This document shows, piece after piece, positions 17,849 to 27,943 of a stretch of 64,000 bases of DNA (position 1 is the first letter of the stretch; each line of letters opens with the position of its first letter). The position numbers and the translations under genes were made by a program. Origin of the DNA: Oxalobacteraceae bacterium CAVE-383 (GTDB lineage Bacteria > Pseudomonadota > Gammaproteobacteria > Burkholderiales > Burkholderiaceae_D); contig REGP01000002.1 of assembly GCA_004134995.1 (NCBI GenBank), positions 868,001 through 932,000 on the forward strand, read 5' to 3'. The notes below the pieces were generated by a model. It saw only the letters and a list, made by a program, of their open reading frames with translations. It ran no database searches and was not told the origin of the DNA.

Positions 17849-19542
17849 ACAATGCAGCGGCGGCGACGGCAAACAGCTTCGCGGACGCCCATCCCACGGC
17901 GGCGGACTGCGATGTCATGCTGTTGCTGGAGGGAACCTTCCCGTATGTCAGCGGCGGGGTATCCAGCTGGGTCAACCAGATCATTCGCGGCTTCCCGGAA
18001 ATCCGCTTCGGCGTGTGTTTTATCGGCAGCCGCAAGGAGGATTACGGCCCGCCGAAATATGCCTTGCCGGATAATGTCGTGCATCTGGAAACACACTATT
18101 TGCATGAGCGGTACGACGCGTTGACGGCGACGCCCAGCCAGGGCGATGCCGCGGCCTTTGCGCAGATGGATGGTTTGCATCAGAAGCTGCGCAAGCTTGT
18201 TTCCGCACCGGAGCAAAGCGAGCTGATGGCGCTGTTCAAGACGCTTGTGCCGATGCTGGAAGACGGCAAGGCGCTGGATGAAGCGGCGTTTCTGCATAGC
18301 AGGGAATCCTGGAATTACCTGACGGCGCAATACAGTGCGTTTTGCACCGATCCCTCGTTCGTGGATTATTTCTGGACGGTGCGCATCATGCATGCGCCGA
18401 TCTGGACGCTGGCGAAGGCGGCGCGCAATATGATTCCGGCGCGCTGTTACCACTCGGTGTCCACCGGTTATGCGGGTTTTCTCGGGGCCATGCTCAAAAT
18501 GCAGACCGGCCGCCCTTTGCTGTTGTCCGAGCATGGCATCTATACCAAGGAACGCAAGATCGATCTGTTCCAGAGCGAGTGGATTCAGGACAACCGCAAC
18601 GTGTTTGAAAAAGACGCATCGCAGATGCCGTACTTCCGCGATTTGTGGATACGGTTTTTCGAGGCGCTGGGGCGTATGTGTTATCAGTCCTCGAACCGCA
18701 TCGTGGCCCTGTACGAAACCAATCGCCAGCGCCAGGTATTCGACGGCGCGCCCGAGGAGCGTACGCAAAACGTGCCGAACGGCATCGATCTGGAGCGGCT
18801 GTCCCGGCTGCGCGCACTGCGGCCGGCCGACCCGCCGCCGGTGCTTTGCCTGATCGGCCGGGTAGTGCCGATCAAGGACGTGAAAACTTTTATCCGGGCC
18901 ATGCGCTCGATCTTGAACCGGCTGCCGCAGGCCGAGGCATGGATCGCCGGACCGGAAGACGAAGATCCCGCCTATGCGATGGAATGCCGCAGCATCGTCG
19001 ACAGCCTGGGCCTGTCCGATAAGGTCAAATTCCTCGGTTACCAGAAAATCGATGAGCTGATGCCGAAGATCGGGCTGGTGGTGTTGTCGAGCATCAGCGA
19101 GGCCTTGCCGCTGGTGCTGCTGGAAGGCTTCGCGGCCGGCGTGCCGGCGGTGGCCACGGATGTCGGCTCCTGCCGCCAATTGATGTACGGGCTGGGGGAA
19201 GAAGACCGGGCGCTGGGGCAGGCCGGCGCCGTGGTCGGGATTGCCGAACCGCAGGCGCTGGCGGCGGCGGCGGTGGCGCTGCTGAGCGATCCGGAAAAAT
19301 GGCGCGCCGCGCAGGCCGCCGGCATCGCCCGCGTCGAACGCTACTACACGCAGGAGAAAATGTTTGCATCCTATCGCCGGCTTTATGAGGAAGCGCTGCA
19401 GGAGGCGTCGGCAGGAGGTGGACAAAAAAGCGGACAAAAAACCGGACAAAAATTGACCTGCCCGGTGGCGCATTCGGCGGAGCTGCCGAAAACTGCGCGG
19501 CTCGCATCGTTTTTCAAATCATTCATGGGGCGGGGCAGGTAA
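17845..19542 (+). CDS. pelF: PelF, cytosolic GT4 glycosyltransferase (Pel synthase)
   Basis: A 565-residue family GT4 glycosyltransferase. The N-terminal DVMLLLEGTFPYVSGGVSSW is the PelF signature. The donor-binding E-x7-E motif appears in SEALPLVLLEGFAAG (about 412-426), preceded by LIGRVVPIKDVKTFIRAM. PelF polymerises GalNAc/GlcNAc from UDP-sugars at the membrane complex. It is longer than the Pseudomonas enzyme because of a C-terminal tail. That tail includes a tetrapeptide repeat SGQKTGQK encoded by three 12-bp units at 19420-19455. Its stop overlaps the pelG start by one base (TAATG). Confidence 0.95.
   Translation: MNNAAAATANSFADAHPTAADCDVMLLLEGTFPYVSGGVSSWVNQIIRGFPEIRFGVCFIGSRKEDYGPPKYALPDNVVHLETHYLHERYDALTATPSQGDAAAFAQMDGLHQKLRKLVSAPEQSELMALFKTLVPMLEDGKALDEAAFLHSRESWNYLTAQYSAFCTDPSFVDYFWTVRIMHAPIWTLAKAARNMIPARCYHSVSTGYAGFLGAMLKMQTGRPLLLSEHGIYTKERKIDLFQSEWIQDNRNVFEKDASQMPYFRDLWIRFFEALGRMCYQSSNRIVALYETNRQRQVFDGAPEERTQNVPNGIDLERLSRLRALRPADPPPVLCLIGRVVPIKDVKTFIRAMRSILNRLPQAEAWIAGPEDEDPAYAMECRSIVDSLGLSDKVKFLGYQKIDELMPKIGLVVLSSISEALPLVLLEGFAAGVPAVATDVGSCRQLMYGLGEEDRALGQAGAVVGIAEPQALAAAAVALLSDPEKWRAAQAAGIARVERYYTQEKMFASYRRLYEEALQEASAGGGQKSGQKTGQKLTCPVAHSAELPKTARLASFFKSFMGRGR
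19420..19455 (+). repeat. Three 12-bp tandem units in the 3' part of pelF
   Basis: The unit GGACAAAAA plus three variable bases is repeated three times in frame (19420-19431, 19432-19443, 19444-19455) and encodes GQKS/GQKT/GQKL. In-frame length change would leave the rest of PelF unchanged. Confidence 0.85.
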
Positions 19543-20912
19543 TGGCGGGAATAGGCTTCGAACTCAGGAAAATCCTCAAGCGCGACAATCTGTCGTCGCT
19601 GCTGCAAGCGTATTCGTATGCGGCGCTGATCAGTTCCGGTTCCTGGGTGCTGTCGATCGTCGGCATTCTGATCATCGGCGTGATGAGTTACGCCGTCGTC
19701 GTGCCCAGCACGATCATCGTGCAGTTCGAGGTCAGTATTACCTATGTGATTTCTTTTTCGCTGGTGTTCACCGGCATTTTCCAGCTGGCGTTGACGCGGT
19801 TTACCGCCGACCGCCTGTTTGAGAAGCACATGGATATGATTTTGCCGAATTACCATGCGGTATCGTTGACGGTGACGGTACTGGGCGGCGCGATCGGCCT
19901 GGTTTGCGTGATATTCCTGTTTCCCCAGCAAAGCGTGTTGTACCGGCTGCTGCTGCTGGCGGCGTTCGTCATCATGAGCAATATCTGGATCGCCACCATT
20001 TTTCTCTCGGGCGTGAAGCAATATCAGGCCATCGTCTGGCTGTATTTGCTCGGCTACGCCATTACCGTGGCCGCCGCCCTGGCATTGCGCTGGGCCGGGC
20101 TGGAAGGGCTGATGGCCGGATTCGTGATCGGGCAGGCGATGCTGCTCACCGGCATGATGGCCTTGATTTTGCGTAATTTCGTGTCGGACCGTTTTATCTC
20201 TTTCGAGTTTTATAAAAAGAAATGGCTATATCCCTCATTGATGGTGACCGGCTTCCTTTATAACGCCGCCATTTGGGTGGACAAGGTCATCTTCTGGTAC
20301 ACGGAAGAAACCAGCCAGGCCATCATCGGGCCGCTGCGCGCGTCGGTGATTTACGATTTGCCGGTGTTCCTGGCGTATCTGTCGATCATTCCCGGCATGG
20401 CGATTTTCCTGCTGCGCATGGAGACCGATTTCGTCGAATTCTACGACGCGTTTTATCAAGCGGTGCGCAGCGGCGCTTCGCTGGAAACCATCGAAAAGCA
20501 CCGTAACGGCATGGTCGAAACGGTCCGCCTGGGAATTTTCGAAATCATCAAAATCCAGGCCATCGCGACGCTGCTGTTGATCGTGACCGGCGAATCCATC
20601 CTGAGATGGCTGGGCATCTCGACGCTGTACCTGCCGTTGCTGTACATCGACATCGTCGCCGCCGGCTTGCAAGTGGTGCTGCTCGGCATCTTGAATGTAT
20701 TCTTTTATCTCGATAAGCGCCCCATCGTCATGTGGCTGTGCGCGGCATTTGTGGCGCTGAATATCGCGCTGACGTCGCTGTCCCTGAAACTGGGGCCGGC
20801 GTTCTACGGCTACGGTTTTGCGATATCGGTGCTCATCGTCGTGCTGGCGGGGTTCGTATTGTTGTCGCACAAGCTGGAGGTGCTGGAGTACGACACGTTC
20901 ATGTTGCAGTGA
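19542..20912 (+). CDS. pelG: PelG, polytopic membrane component of Pel export
   Basis: A 456-residue protein with about 12 membrane helices, resembling MOP-superfamily flippases. The family opening MAGIGFELRKILKRDNLSSL is clear. Later landmarks are YNAAIWVDKVIFW and PGMAIFLLRMETDFVEFYDA. PelG moves the growing polymer across the inner membrane with PelD, PelE and PelF. It is the last gene of the operon and is followed by the terminator at 20956. Confidence 0.95.
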   Translation: MAGIGFELRKILKRDNLSSLLQAYSYAALISSGSWVLSIVGILIIGVMSYAVVVPSTIIVQFEVSITYVISFSLVFTGIFQLALTRFTADRLFEKHMDMILPNYHAVSLTVTVLGGAIGLVCVIFLFPQQSVLYRLLLLAAFVIMSNIWIATIFLSGVKQYQAIVWLYLLGYAITVAAALALRWAGLEGLMAGFVIGQAMLLTGMMALILRNFVSDRFISFEFYKKKWLYPSLMVTGFLYNAAIWVDKVIFWYTEETSQAIIGPLRASVIYDLPVFLAYLSIIPGMAIFLLRMETDFVEFYDAFYQAVRSGASLETIEKHRNGMVETVRLGIFEIIKIQAIATLLLIVTGESILRWLGISTLYLPLLYIDIVAAGLQVVLLGILNVFFYLDKRPIVMWLCAAFVALNIALTSLSLKLGPAFYGYGFAISVLIVVLAGFVLLSHKLEVLEYDTFMLQ

Positions 20913-20955
20913 GGATGCGTTATGACCGGCTCAAAACGGGAACGCCGTAAAAATC

Positions 20956-20989
20956 AAAGCCCTTGACGCCGATGCGCCAAGGGCTTTTT
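20956..20989 (+). terminator. Intrinsic terminator after pelG
   Basis: The stem AAAGCCCTTG pairs with CAAGGGCTTT across ACGCCGATGCGC and is followed by a T-run. It is nearly the same sequence as the terminator in front of pelA (7669). Confidence 0.9.
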
Positions 20990-21018
20990 AATAATTCCCG
21001 AAACGGGAAAAACCCAAC

Positions 21019-21723
21019 TCAGTTTTTCGCCGGAACAGTCACGCCTTTAATCACCGCCGGCCGCGCCATGAACGCGTCCAGGGTCCGCACCACATTCGCG
21101 AAATTCTTGATGCCGACCAGATCGGCCGCATCGTAAGAGCCGGTCAGATTGCGCACCCAGGAGAACACGGCGATGTCGGCGATGCCATAGGCGTCGCCCA
21201 TGATCCAGGAACGGTCGGCGAGGCGTTTGTCCAGTACGCCGAGCAGGCGTTTCGTCTCGGCGACATAGCGGTCGCGCGGGCGCTTGTCTTCGTAATCCTT
21301 TCCTGCGAATTTATGGAAGAATCCGAGCTGGCCGAACATGGGGCCGATGCCGCCCATCTGGAACATGATCCATTGCAGCGTCTCGTAGCGGCCGGCGGCA
21401 TCCTCAGGCATCAGTTTGCCGGTCTTCCCGGCAAGATAGATCAGGATCGCGCCCGATTCGAACAGCGCCAGCGGCTTGCCTCCCGGACCGTTCGGATCCA
21501 GGATGGCCGGAATTTTATTGTTGGGACTCAGCGACAGGAATTCTGGCGATGTCTGCTCGCTTTTTTCGAAATCGACGGAATGCGCTTCATAGGGCAAACC
21601 GATCTCTTCGAGCATGATCGAGACCTTCACGCCGTTCGGCGTAGGGCGGGAGTAGAGCTGCAGCAGCTCGGGATGCGCAGCGGGCCATTTTCTGGTGATG
21701 GGAAAAGCGGAAAGATCTGCCAT
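21019..21723 (-). CDS. Glutathione S-transferase (Ure2p/YfcG-like), second copy
   Basis: A 234-residue paralogue of the GST at 4363. It shares RPTPNGVKVSIMLEE, ALFESGAILIYLAGKTGKL, QMGGIGPMFGQLGFF and YEDKRPRDRY, and has the C-terminal N-cap motif YGIADIAVFSWV. The same thiol-dependent detoxification chemistry is expected. It stands alone, read towards pelG, without the 77-bp promoter module. A GAGGATT lies just upstream of the ATG at 21723. It may be an uncoupled housekeeping copy of the inducible enzyme. Confidence 0.9.
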   Translation of the reverse strand: MADLSAFPITRKWPAAHPELLQLYSRPTPNGVKVSIMLEEIGLPYEAHSVDFEKSEQTSPEFLSLSPNNKIPAILDPNGPGGKPLALFESGAILIYLAGKTGKLMPEDAAGRYETLQWIMFQMGGIGPMFGQLGFFHKFAGKDYEDKRPRDRYVAETKRLLGVLDKRLADRSWIMGDAYGIADIAVFSWVRNLTGSYDAADLVGIKNFANVVRTLDAFMARPAVIKGVTVPAKN

Positions 21724-21786
21724 TGTGAATCCTCGATTGGAAATTAGCTGTTGTACGAGAAAAAAACAAAGGCTAACTATATCCCA

Positions 21787-23103
21787 TCAGTGATCGTGAT
21801 GCAGGTAACGCGCGGTTCTCGGCAAGCGGAAGCTGACCACGAACGCCACAACCATGAGCGCGGTGACATACCAGAAGAAGACGGACTCGTGGCCCAGCGA
21901 CTTGAGGCCCAGCGCCACATATTCGGCCGATCCGCCGAAGATTGCGTTGGCCACGGCGTAGGCAAGGCCGACGCCCAGCGCGCGAACTTCCGGCGGGAAC
22001 ATTTCGGATTTGACGATGCCGCTGACGGAGGTATAAAAACTGACGATCGCCAGGGCGATGATGATCAACACAAAGGCCGCCACCGGACTGCTCGTATATT
22101 GCAGCGCGGTGAGGATAGGGACGGTGCTCAAGGCGCCCAGGCCGCCGAACAGCAGCATGTTGTTGCGCCGGCCGATGCGGTCGGACAAGGCGCCGAACAG
22201 CGGCTGCATGCACATGTACAAGAACAGGGCGCCGGTCATGACATACCCCGCGGTCTTGATCGGCAGATGCACGGTATTGACCAGGTATTTCTGCATATAC
22301 GTGGTGAACGTATAAAAGATGAGGGAGCCGCCGGCGGTGTATCCCAGCACGGTCAGAAAGGCGGGTGTGTGATGTTTGAACAGGGCGCTCAGGCTTCCGG
22401 CCTCCTTGCTTTCCCTGGTTTCCACGGCTTGCGTTTCGGTCAATCTGCGCCGCAGATAAAGCGCCACGACCGCGGTAACGGCGCCGATGACGAACGGAAT
22501 CCGCCATCCCCAGGCCTTCAGCTCGGCTTCATCCAGCAATTGGCCCAGGATAACCACCACCAGCACGGCCAGCAACTGACCGCCGATGAGCGTCACATAT
22601 TGGAAAGAAGAAAAAAATCCACGTTGTCCGCGCAGCGCCACTTCGCTCATGTATGCCGCGGTGGTGCCGTATTCTCCGCCGACCGAAAGTCCCTGGAACA
22701 GGCGCGCGACCAGCAGCAGGAACGGCGCCCAGGCGCCAATGGCGGCATACGTGGGAAGGCAGGCGATCGCCAGCGACCCGCCGCACATCATCGTCACCGA
22801 AATGATCATGGAGCGCTTGCGGCCATAGCGGTCGGCAATTCTGCCGAACAGCCAGCCGCCGATCGGCCGCATCAGGAAGCCCGCCGCGAACACGCCTGCC
22901 GTATTCAGCAATTGCGCGGTCGGATCGGATTTTGGAAAGAAAGAGGAGGCAAAATACAGGGCGGAAAATGCGTAGACGTAGAAATCGAACCATTCAACCA
23001 GATTGCCGGAAGACGCCGCCATGATGGCGAAGATGCGGTGGCGTTTTTCCTGGGGAGTGTAATGGCGGATCGGTGCGTCCGGAGCCGATGTCTGGGCAGT
23101 CAT
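21787..23103 (-). CDS. kgtP: 2-oxoglutarate:H+ symporter, KgtP-type (MFS, MHS family)
   Basis: A 438-residue MFS permease with 12 predicted membrane helices. Long stretches match what I recall of E. coli Kgt[69 protein letters not shown] and [20 protein letters not shown]. The first D/R-rich loop has the standard [10 protein letters not shown]. It imports 2-oxoglutarate with a proton. It is monocistronic or read with the downstream GST, 63 bp on. Confidence 0.9.
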   Translation of the reverse strand: MTAQTSAPDAPIRHYTPQEKRHRIFAIMAASSGNLVEWFDFYVYAFSALYFASSFFPKSDPTAQLLNTAGVFAAGFLMRPIGGWLFGRIADRYGRKRSMIISVTMMCGGSLAIACLPTYAAIGAWAPFLLLVARLFQGLSVGGEYGTTAAYMSEVALRGQRGFFSSFQYVTLIGGQLLAVLVVVILGQLLDEAELKAWGWRIPFVIGAVTAVVALYLRRRLTETQAVETRESKEAGSLSALFKHHTPAFLTVLGYTAGGSLIFYTFTTYMQKYLVNTVHLPIKTAGYVMTGALFLYMCMQPLFGALSDRIGRRNNMLLFGGLGALSTVPILTALQYTSSPVAAFVLIIIALAIVSFYTSVSGIVKSEMFPPEVRALGVGLAYAVANAIFGGSAEYVALGLKSLGHESVFFWYVTALMVVAFVVSFRLPRTARYLHHDH

Positions 23104-23270
23104 GTTGTCTCTTCCTTTTATAATGATGAGGCGGGATCCTCATTTTTTGTCCAGAGTACTGCAATTTTGCAAAGCTTGGAACCACTGTTCGAAGCGTTGG
23201 TTCAATTCGACCCCTATATTTGGGCGCGGTACCTTGCGCGGCTTATCGGTAAAAATGTCCGCATGGCGGA

Positions 23271-24278
23271 CTATTCGCATCCTTGCGCCTGAATCTGTTC
23301 TTTCACGGTCCATTCCCGATGGATATCCAGCAGTTGCGGCACGATGTTTTCGAAGACGTCAACGATATCCGGATCGAAATGCGTTCCCCTGGTGGCGCGG
23401 ATATGCTCCTGGATTTTTTCCAGCGGCCACGCCTCCTTATAGGGCCGCTTCATGCTGAGCGCGTCGAACACGTCGGCCAGGGCAACGATGCGCGCCGATT
23501 CCGGGATCTGTTCGCCGGCGAGGCCGTCGGGATAGCCGCTGCCGTCCCATTTTTCGTGGTGCCGCAGCGCGATTTCCGCAGCCAGTTGAAACACCGGCGC
23601 ATCGCTCATGCGCAGGATCTCATAGCCGATCTGCGGATGGGTTTTCATGACGTCCCACTCGTGCTGGGTCAGCGGATCCGGCTTGCGCAGGATGCTTTGC
23701 GGAATGCCCAGTTTGCCGGTGTCGTGCATCGGCGCGGCCAGCTCCAGCCGGGCGCTTCTGTCTTCGTCCCATCCGTAGCCCCGGGCCAGCGCGCCGGCGT
23801 AGGCGGCCATGCGCCAGATGTGCGCGCCGGTGTCGCTGTCGTTGTAGTGGCCGGCATGGCCGAGCATCAGGATGGCTTCGCGATAACTGCGTTCCAGTGC
23901 GGTGGCGCGCACGCGCGACAGATGCGAGCTCACGCGCGCGCGCACCACCGCCGGCGAAACCGGCTTGGCGATGTAATCCACGCCGCCGGCCTCGAATCCG
24001 GCGGCCTCGTGCGCCATGTCGGTGTAGGCGGTAATGAAGATGACCTGGATGGCCTGCGCCGGATCGAGCTGCTGCTTGATCTGCCGGCACAGGTCGTAGC
24101 CGTTGATGTCCGGCAGGCCGATGTCCAGCAATATCATGGCCGGATTGTGCTTGGCCACGGCCGTCAGCGTATCGGCGCCGTCCCTGGCGAATACCAGGTT
24201 GTAGTCGGCCGACAGGATGTCGCGCATGATCGCCAGGTTCACCGGCTCGTCGTCAACGATCAAAATGGTTTGAAGCAT
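23271..24278 (-). CDS. Response regulator with active-looking HD-GYP domain
   Basis: A 335-residue protein. The receiver domain spans about 1-125, with the DDE acidic pocket, phospho-Asp in LLDIGLPD near residue 53 and Lys in AKPVSP. An HD-GYP domain covers about 135-315, with MHDTGKLGIP and HHEKWDGSGYPDGL complete. HD-GYP enzymes hydrolyse c-di-GMP. It lies 20 bp downstream of the hybrid kinase gene and is probably its output partner. Because the pel operon nearby is c-di-GMP-controlled through PelD, this regulator could lower Pel output; that link is inference. Confidence 0.92.
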   Translation of the reverse strand: MLQTILIVDDEPVNLAIMRDILSADYNLVFARDGADTLTAVAKHNPAMILLDIGLPDINGYDLCRQIKQQLDPAQAIQVIFITAYTDMAHEAAGFEAGGVDYIAKPVSPAVVRARVSSHLSRVRATALERSYREAILMLGHAGHYNDSDTGAHIWRMAAYAGALARGYGWDEDRSARLELAAPMHDTGKLGIPQSILRKPDPLTQHEWDVMKTHPQIGYEILRMSDAPVFQLAAEIALRHHEKWDGSGYPDGLAGEQIPESARIVALADVFDALSMKRPYKEAWPLEKIQEHIRATRGTHFDPDIVDVFENIVPQLLDIHREWTVKEQIQAQGCE

Positions 24279-24298
24279 GCTGCCGCTCCTTTGCTCTT

Positions 24299-27200
24299 TC
24301 AGAGATGAATGTCGTATCTGGCCGCCAGCCGGCGGGTTTCCATCCGGGCGCCGCGGAAATCGAAATTGCGGATGCAGGTCCAGATCGGTTGCAGTTGTTT
24401 TCCCGACAGCATTGCCGGCAGGGAATCGAGCACGCGTTCGACCGGGGCCGGGTTGTCGCTGTCGAGCGCCTGCATCAGCTCCGACAGCATGTTCTGCAAT
24501 TCGGCGCGAACCGCGGCCGGCAGGGCCTTGGCGGCGGCCTGCAGCGCTTCATCGTGATCGACCCGCGGCGCATAGCCGTCGATCGCCGCGACGGCGGCTT
24601 GCAATGCCCGTTCCAGATGCGAAAGCACCGATGTCGGGTCGTAACCCATCGACAGGATGCGTTCGGCTTCCCGCGCCAGGCGCTGCGCGTCGAACAGCGC
24701 CAGATTGCCGGCGACGCCGGACAATTTGTGGGCCAACGACGCCGCGCCGGCAAGATCGTTTTCGGCCAGGCGTGCGTTCATGCGGTCCGCGATGTCGCCG
24801 AAATCGCGGATGAACTGGTGCAGATAATCCTTGTAAAGTTTATCGTCGGACCATAATTCCAGGCCTTTGGCGATATCCAAAACCGGCAATTCGGCCGCCG
24901 TCCTGGCGTTCGGATCGCCGTCCGCATCCCCATCCGCATCCGTATCCGTATCGGCGGGAGGGTCGCTTACCGTGGGCTGCAGCAATATGGTGGCATGCGG
25001 CCGGCGCCTGATGCGCTGGATCAGCGCCACGGTGGACGGCACGTCGAACGGCTTGCTGACGAAATGGCTCATGCCGGCGGCCAGCGCCGTATCCTGTTGC
25101 GATTTGAACGCCCCGGCGGTCAGCGCCACGATGGGCAGGCCGTTGAATTGCGGCATCTTGCGCAGGCGGCGCGTGGCTTCGATGCCGTCCATGACCGGCA
25201 TCTGCACATCCATCAGCACCAGATCGACATCCTTGGGATGCTCCAGCAGCCAGTCGACCGCCTGCTGGCCGTTGTCCGCCGTGACCACCGCGGCGCCCTG
25301 GTTTTCCAGGATGCGCTTGGCCACTTCGCGATTGATTTCACTGTCGTCCACCACCAGCAGACGGGCGCCTTCCAGCGTGCGCGCCGGCGATTTGCCGGCC
25401 ATTTCCTCCAGCGCGCCCTGGCTGGCGGTGCGGCGCCGCTGCGCCTGGATCACCGCGTTATACAGATTGGAAGCGGTGACCGGCTTGTTCAGGATTGCAT
25501 CGACCAGTTCGGCGCCCGGCTGGCAGGCCAGGTTCGTCATCGAAAACGCCGACGCCATGATGACGATCGGACATTCTTCCTCGGCCACGTTTTTCCGTAT
25601 CCGGCGCGCCGTTTCGATGCCGTCGATGCCGGTCATCTTCCAGTCCAGGATCACCACGTTGGGGCGTGCGCCGGCCGGCTTGGAAACTATGTGCTGCATG
25701 GCGGCTTCGCCGGAATCGACGGTGGCGACCGACCATCCCATGCCCTGCGCGATGGCGCTCAGCGCATCCAGCGCGACCGCGCTGTCGTCGGCGATCAGGG
25801 CATCGATGCGCAGCATGCCGGGGGAAGAGAAATCGTCGTTGCCGGTGATCTTGAAGGTCAGCGTGAAATAAAACTCGCTGCCCTCGCCGAACACACTGTT
25901 CATGCCGATTTCGCCGCCCATCAGCGTCACCAGCTGGCGGCAGATCGCCAGGCCCAGGCCGGTGCCGCCGAAACGGCGCGTGGTCGAGCTGTCGGCCTGG
26001 GTGAACGGCGTAAACATCGCGCTTTGCATGGCGGGTTCGATGCCGATGCCGGTATCCTGCACGGCGAACCGCAGCGCCACCGCATTGTCGGATTTTGCAA
26101 TCAGATCGATGCGCAGGACGACCCGGCCGGCATGGGTGAACTTGATGGCGTTGCTGGTCAGGTTGACCAGCACCTGCTCCAGCCGCAGGGCGTCGCCCAG
26201 CACATTATTGACGTAGGGCGGCAAGGCATTGATGATCAGTTCGATGTTCTTGTCCGCCGCGGCGATCCCCATGGCGCTGGCCAGATTGTCGATGACATCC
26301 GATATCCGGAACGGCGCATGCTCGATCGCCATCTGGCCCGCCTCGATTTTCGAGACGTCCAGGATGTCGTTGATGATGCCCAGCAGGGTGCGTCCCGAAC
26401 CCCTGATCTTGCGGATCATGTCGGCGGTGTCGGGGTCCGAGCAGGTCTGTTCCAGGATATGCGCCAGGCCCAGGATGGCGTTCAGCGGCGAACGGATCTC
26501 ATGGCTCATATTGGCCAGGAATTCGGCCTTGCTTTTGCTCGCGGCTTCGGCGGCATCCCTGGCCTTGAGCATGTCGAACTCCGCCTCTTTCTGGGCCGAG
26601 ATGTCCTGCGTGAAAATCAGCGTCGCCGGGCCGTCGGCCAGCAGAACGTTCGCGGTGGTCTTGAATACCGGCACCAGCCCGCCGTTCTTGCCCAGGCCCA
26701 GTGCTTCAAACATTTGTTCGTCCGGCGAATCCTGCTCTATGAGCTTCTCGATATGTTTCAACTGCACAAGCGATTCGGGCGCAAGCATTGCATTCCAGGG
26801 GCGGCCGTTCAGATCGTCTTCGGGCGCATAACCGTGCAGCCGGCGATAGCGCGGATTGGTGTAGATGAAATGCCCCTTGCGCAGGATCGCGATGGCGATC
26901 GGCGCGTCTTCGATCAGGGTACGGAAGCGCGTTTCGCTTTCCTTGATGGCGTTCATCGATTCGATTTCGCCGCGCTTGGCCTGGATGCGATACAGCCACA
27001 GGCCGGATATGGCCAGCAGCACCAGATAGAAAAAGCCGTAGTTGCGGAGCTGCTTGCGGGTGGGCGCGGTGATCGCGATGAGATTGCGGCTCAGGCCGAC
27101 CACGATGGCCTTGTCCATATGCAGCGACTGGATATCGATGGTCGAGATCGCCATCAGCCGCGGCTCGCCGGTGGTATAGACATTCCCGGTCAGGATGCTG

Positions 27201-27943
27201 GTCGATCTTCCGCTGTCGCGATGACGCTTGAAAAAGGTGCCGGGCCGGTCGAGATTGATGTCGCTGGCCGCTTTTTGCGGCGGATAATTCAGCAGTGCTC
27301 CGCCGTCGCCATGCACCACCATGCCCCATACGTCGGATGCATACATGACCGATTTGAACATGCCCTTGAAATATTCCGGATCCAGAAAAGCGACCGCGAC
27401 GCCGCCGAATCGCCCATCCGGCCCGGTGATCATTTTCGCCACGGCCATGATGGATTCGTTTTGCTGTGAAAGGAACGGCGGCGAGATATACAGCATGGAC
27501 GGATCCGGATGGTCGCGCGTTGTCGTGAAATAAATCCGGTGCGAGAAGTTCTTGTCGAGCAGCTCGGCGCGCGTTGTCGCCAGCGCCGTGCCTTCCGCGT
27601 TGAGGACGACCATCGAACGCACGCCCGGCATCGCAAGCGCCAGCGCTTTGAGACGCCGGGACATTTCAGCCGGGGAGCTTTTATGCGCCACGGATGGCGA
27701 GAAGCTTTCTTCGATAACGCCGTCCAGCGCATTGTTGGTGGCGGCCAGATTCACGGAGATATCGTTGACGATGACATTCGAAAGGACCTGCAGGCGTTCG
27801 CGCTCCGCATCTTCCACGCGATCGATTTCGCCGATATAGGCAAGAATCAGGAAAGCGGCGACGATGCTGCTTATTGCCGTAAAGAAAATCCACTCGACAA
27901 GCTTTTTCCGCGCCTTTTTCTGCTGGATTGTCATGGACGGCAT
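24299..27943 (-). CDS. Hybrid sensor histidine kinase (Cache-PAS-HisKA-HATPase-REC-REC-HPt)
   Basis: A 1214-residue inner-membrane kinase. TM1 lies at about 17-38, a periplasmic double-Cache-like sensor at about 40-298, TM2 at about 302-320 and a PAS domain at about 338-455. HisKA carries His481 in MSHEIRSPLNAI, and the HATPase spans about 580-700 with DTGIGI and GGTGLGL. Two receivers follow (Asp767 and Asp912), then an acidic TDTDADGDADGD linker and an HPt domain with His1072 in AHKLSGVAG. The signal is probably a small extracellular ligand. The linker is encoded by hexanucleotide repeats (24925-24954). It is co-transcribed with the HD-GYP regulator downstream. Confidence 0.93.
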   Translation of the reverse strand: MPSMTIQQKKARKKLVEWIFFTAISSIVAAFLILAYIGEIDRVEDAERERLQVLSNVIVNDISVNLAATNNALDGVIEESFSPSVAHKSSPAEMSRRLKALALAMPGVRSMVVLNAEGTALATTRAELLDKNFSHRIYFTTTRDHPDPSMLYISPPFLSQQNESIMAVAKMITGPDGRFGGVAVAFLDPEYFKGMFKSVMYASDVWGMVVHGDGGALLNYPPQKAASDINLDRPGTFFKRHRDSGRSTSILTGNVYTTGEPRLMAISTIDIQSLHMDKAIVVGLSRNLIAITAPTRKQLRNYGFFYLVLLAISGLWLYRIQAKRGEIESMNAIKESETRFRTLIEDAPIAIAILRKGHFIYTNPRYRRLHGYAPEDDLNGRPWNAMLAPESLVQLKHIEKLIEQDSPDEQMFEALGLGKNGGLVPVFKTTANVLLADGPATLIFTQDISAQKEAEFDMLKARDAAEAASKSKAEFLANMSHEIRSPLNAILGLAHILEQTCSDPDTADMIRKIRGSGRTLLGIINDILDVSKIEAGQMAIEHAPFRISDVIDNLASAMGIAAADKNIELIINALPPYVNNVLGDALRLEQVLVNLTSNAIKFTHAGRVVLRIDLIAKSDNAVALRFAVQDTGIGIEPAMQSAMFTPFTQADSSTTRRFGGTGLGLAICRQLVTLMGGEIGMNSVFGEGSEFYFTLTFKITGNDDFSSPGMLRIDALIADDSAVALDALSAIAQGMGWSVATVDSGEAAMQHIVSKPAGARPNVVILDWKMTGIDGIETARRIRKNVAEEECPIVIMASAFSMTNLACQPGAELVDAILNKPVTASNLYNAVIQAQRRRTASQGALEEMAGKSPARTLEGARLLVVDDSEINREVAKRILENQGAAVVTADNGQQAVDWLLEHPKDVDLVLMDVQMPVMDGIEATRRLRKMPQFNGLPIVALTAGAFKSQQDTALAAGMSHFVSKPFDVPSTVALIQRIRRRPHATILLQPTVSDPPADTDTDADGDADGDPNARTAAELPVLDIAKGLELWSDDKLYKDYLHQFIRDFGDIADRMNARLAENDLAGAASLAHKLSGVAGNLALFDAQRLAREAERILSMGYDPTSVLSHLERALQAAVAAIDGYAPRVDHDEALQAAAKALPAAVRAELQNMLSELMQALDSDNPAPVERVLDSLPAMLSGKQLQPIWTCIRNFDFRGARMETRRLAARYDIHL
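24925..24954 (-). repeat. Hexanucleotide repeat encoding the acidic linker of the hybrid kinase
   Basis: Five hexamers of the CATCCG/TATCCG type occur in a row on the plus strand. On the coding strand they give alternating Asp with Thr, Ala or Gly between the second receiver and HPt domains. Unit changes keep the frame. Confidence 0.75.

Noticed and set aside
24995-27469. An 824-codon open frame opposite the hybrid kinase
   Set aside because: A codon-structure shadow of the kinase gene, with biased Arg/Gln/His content and no ribosome site or domain.
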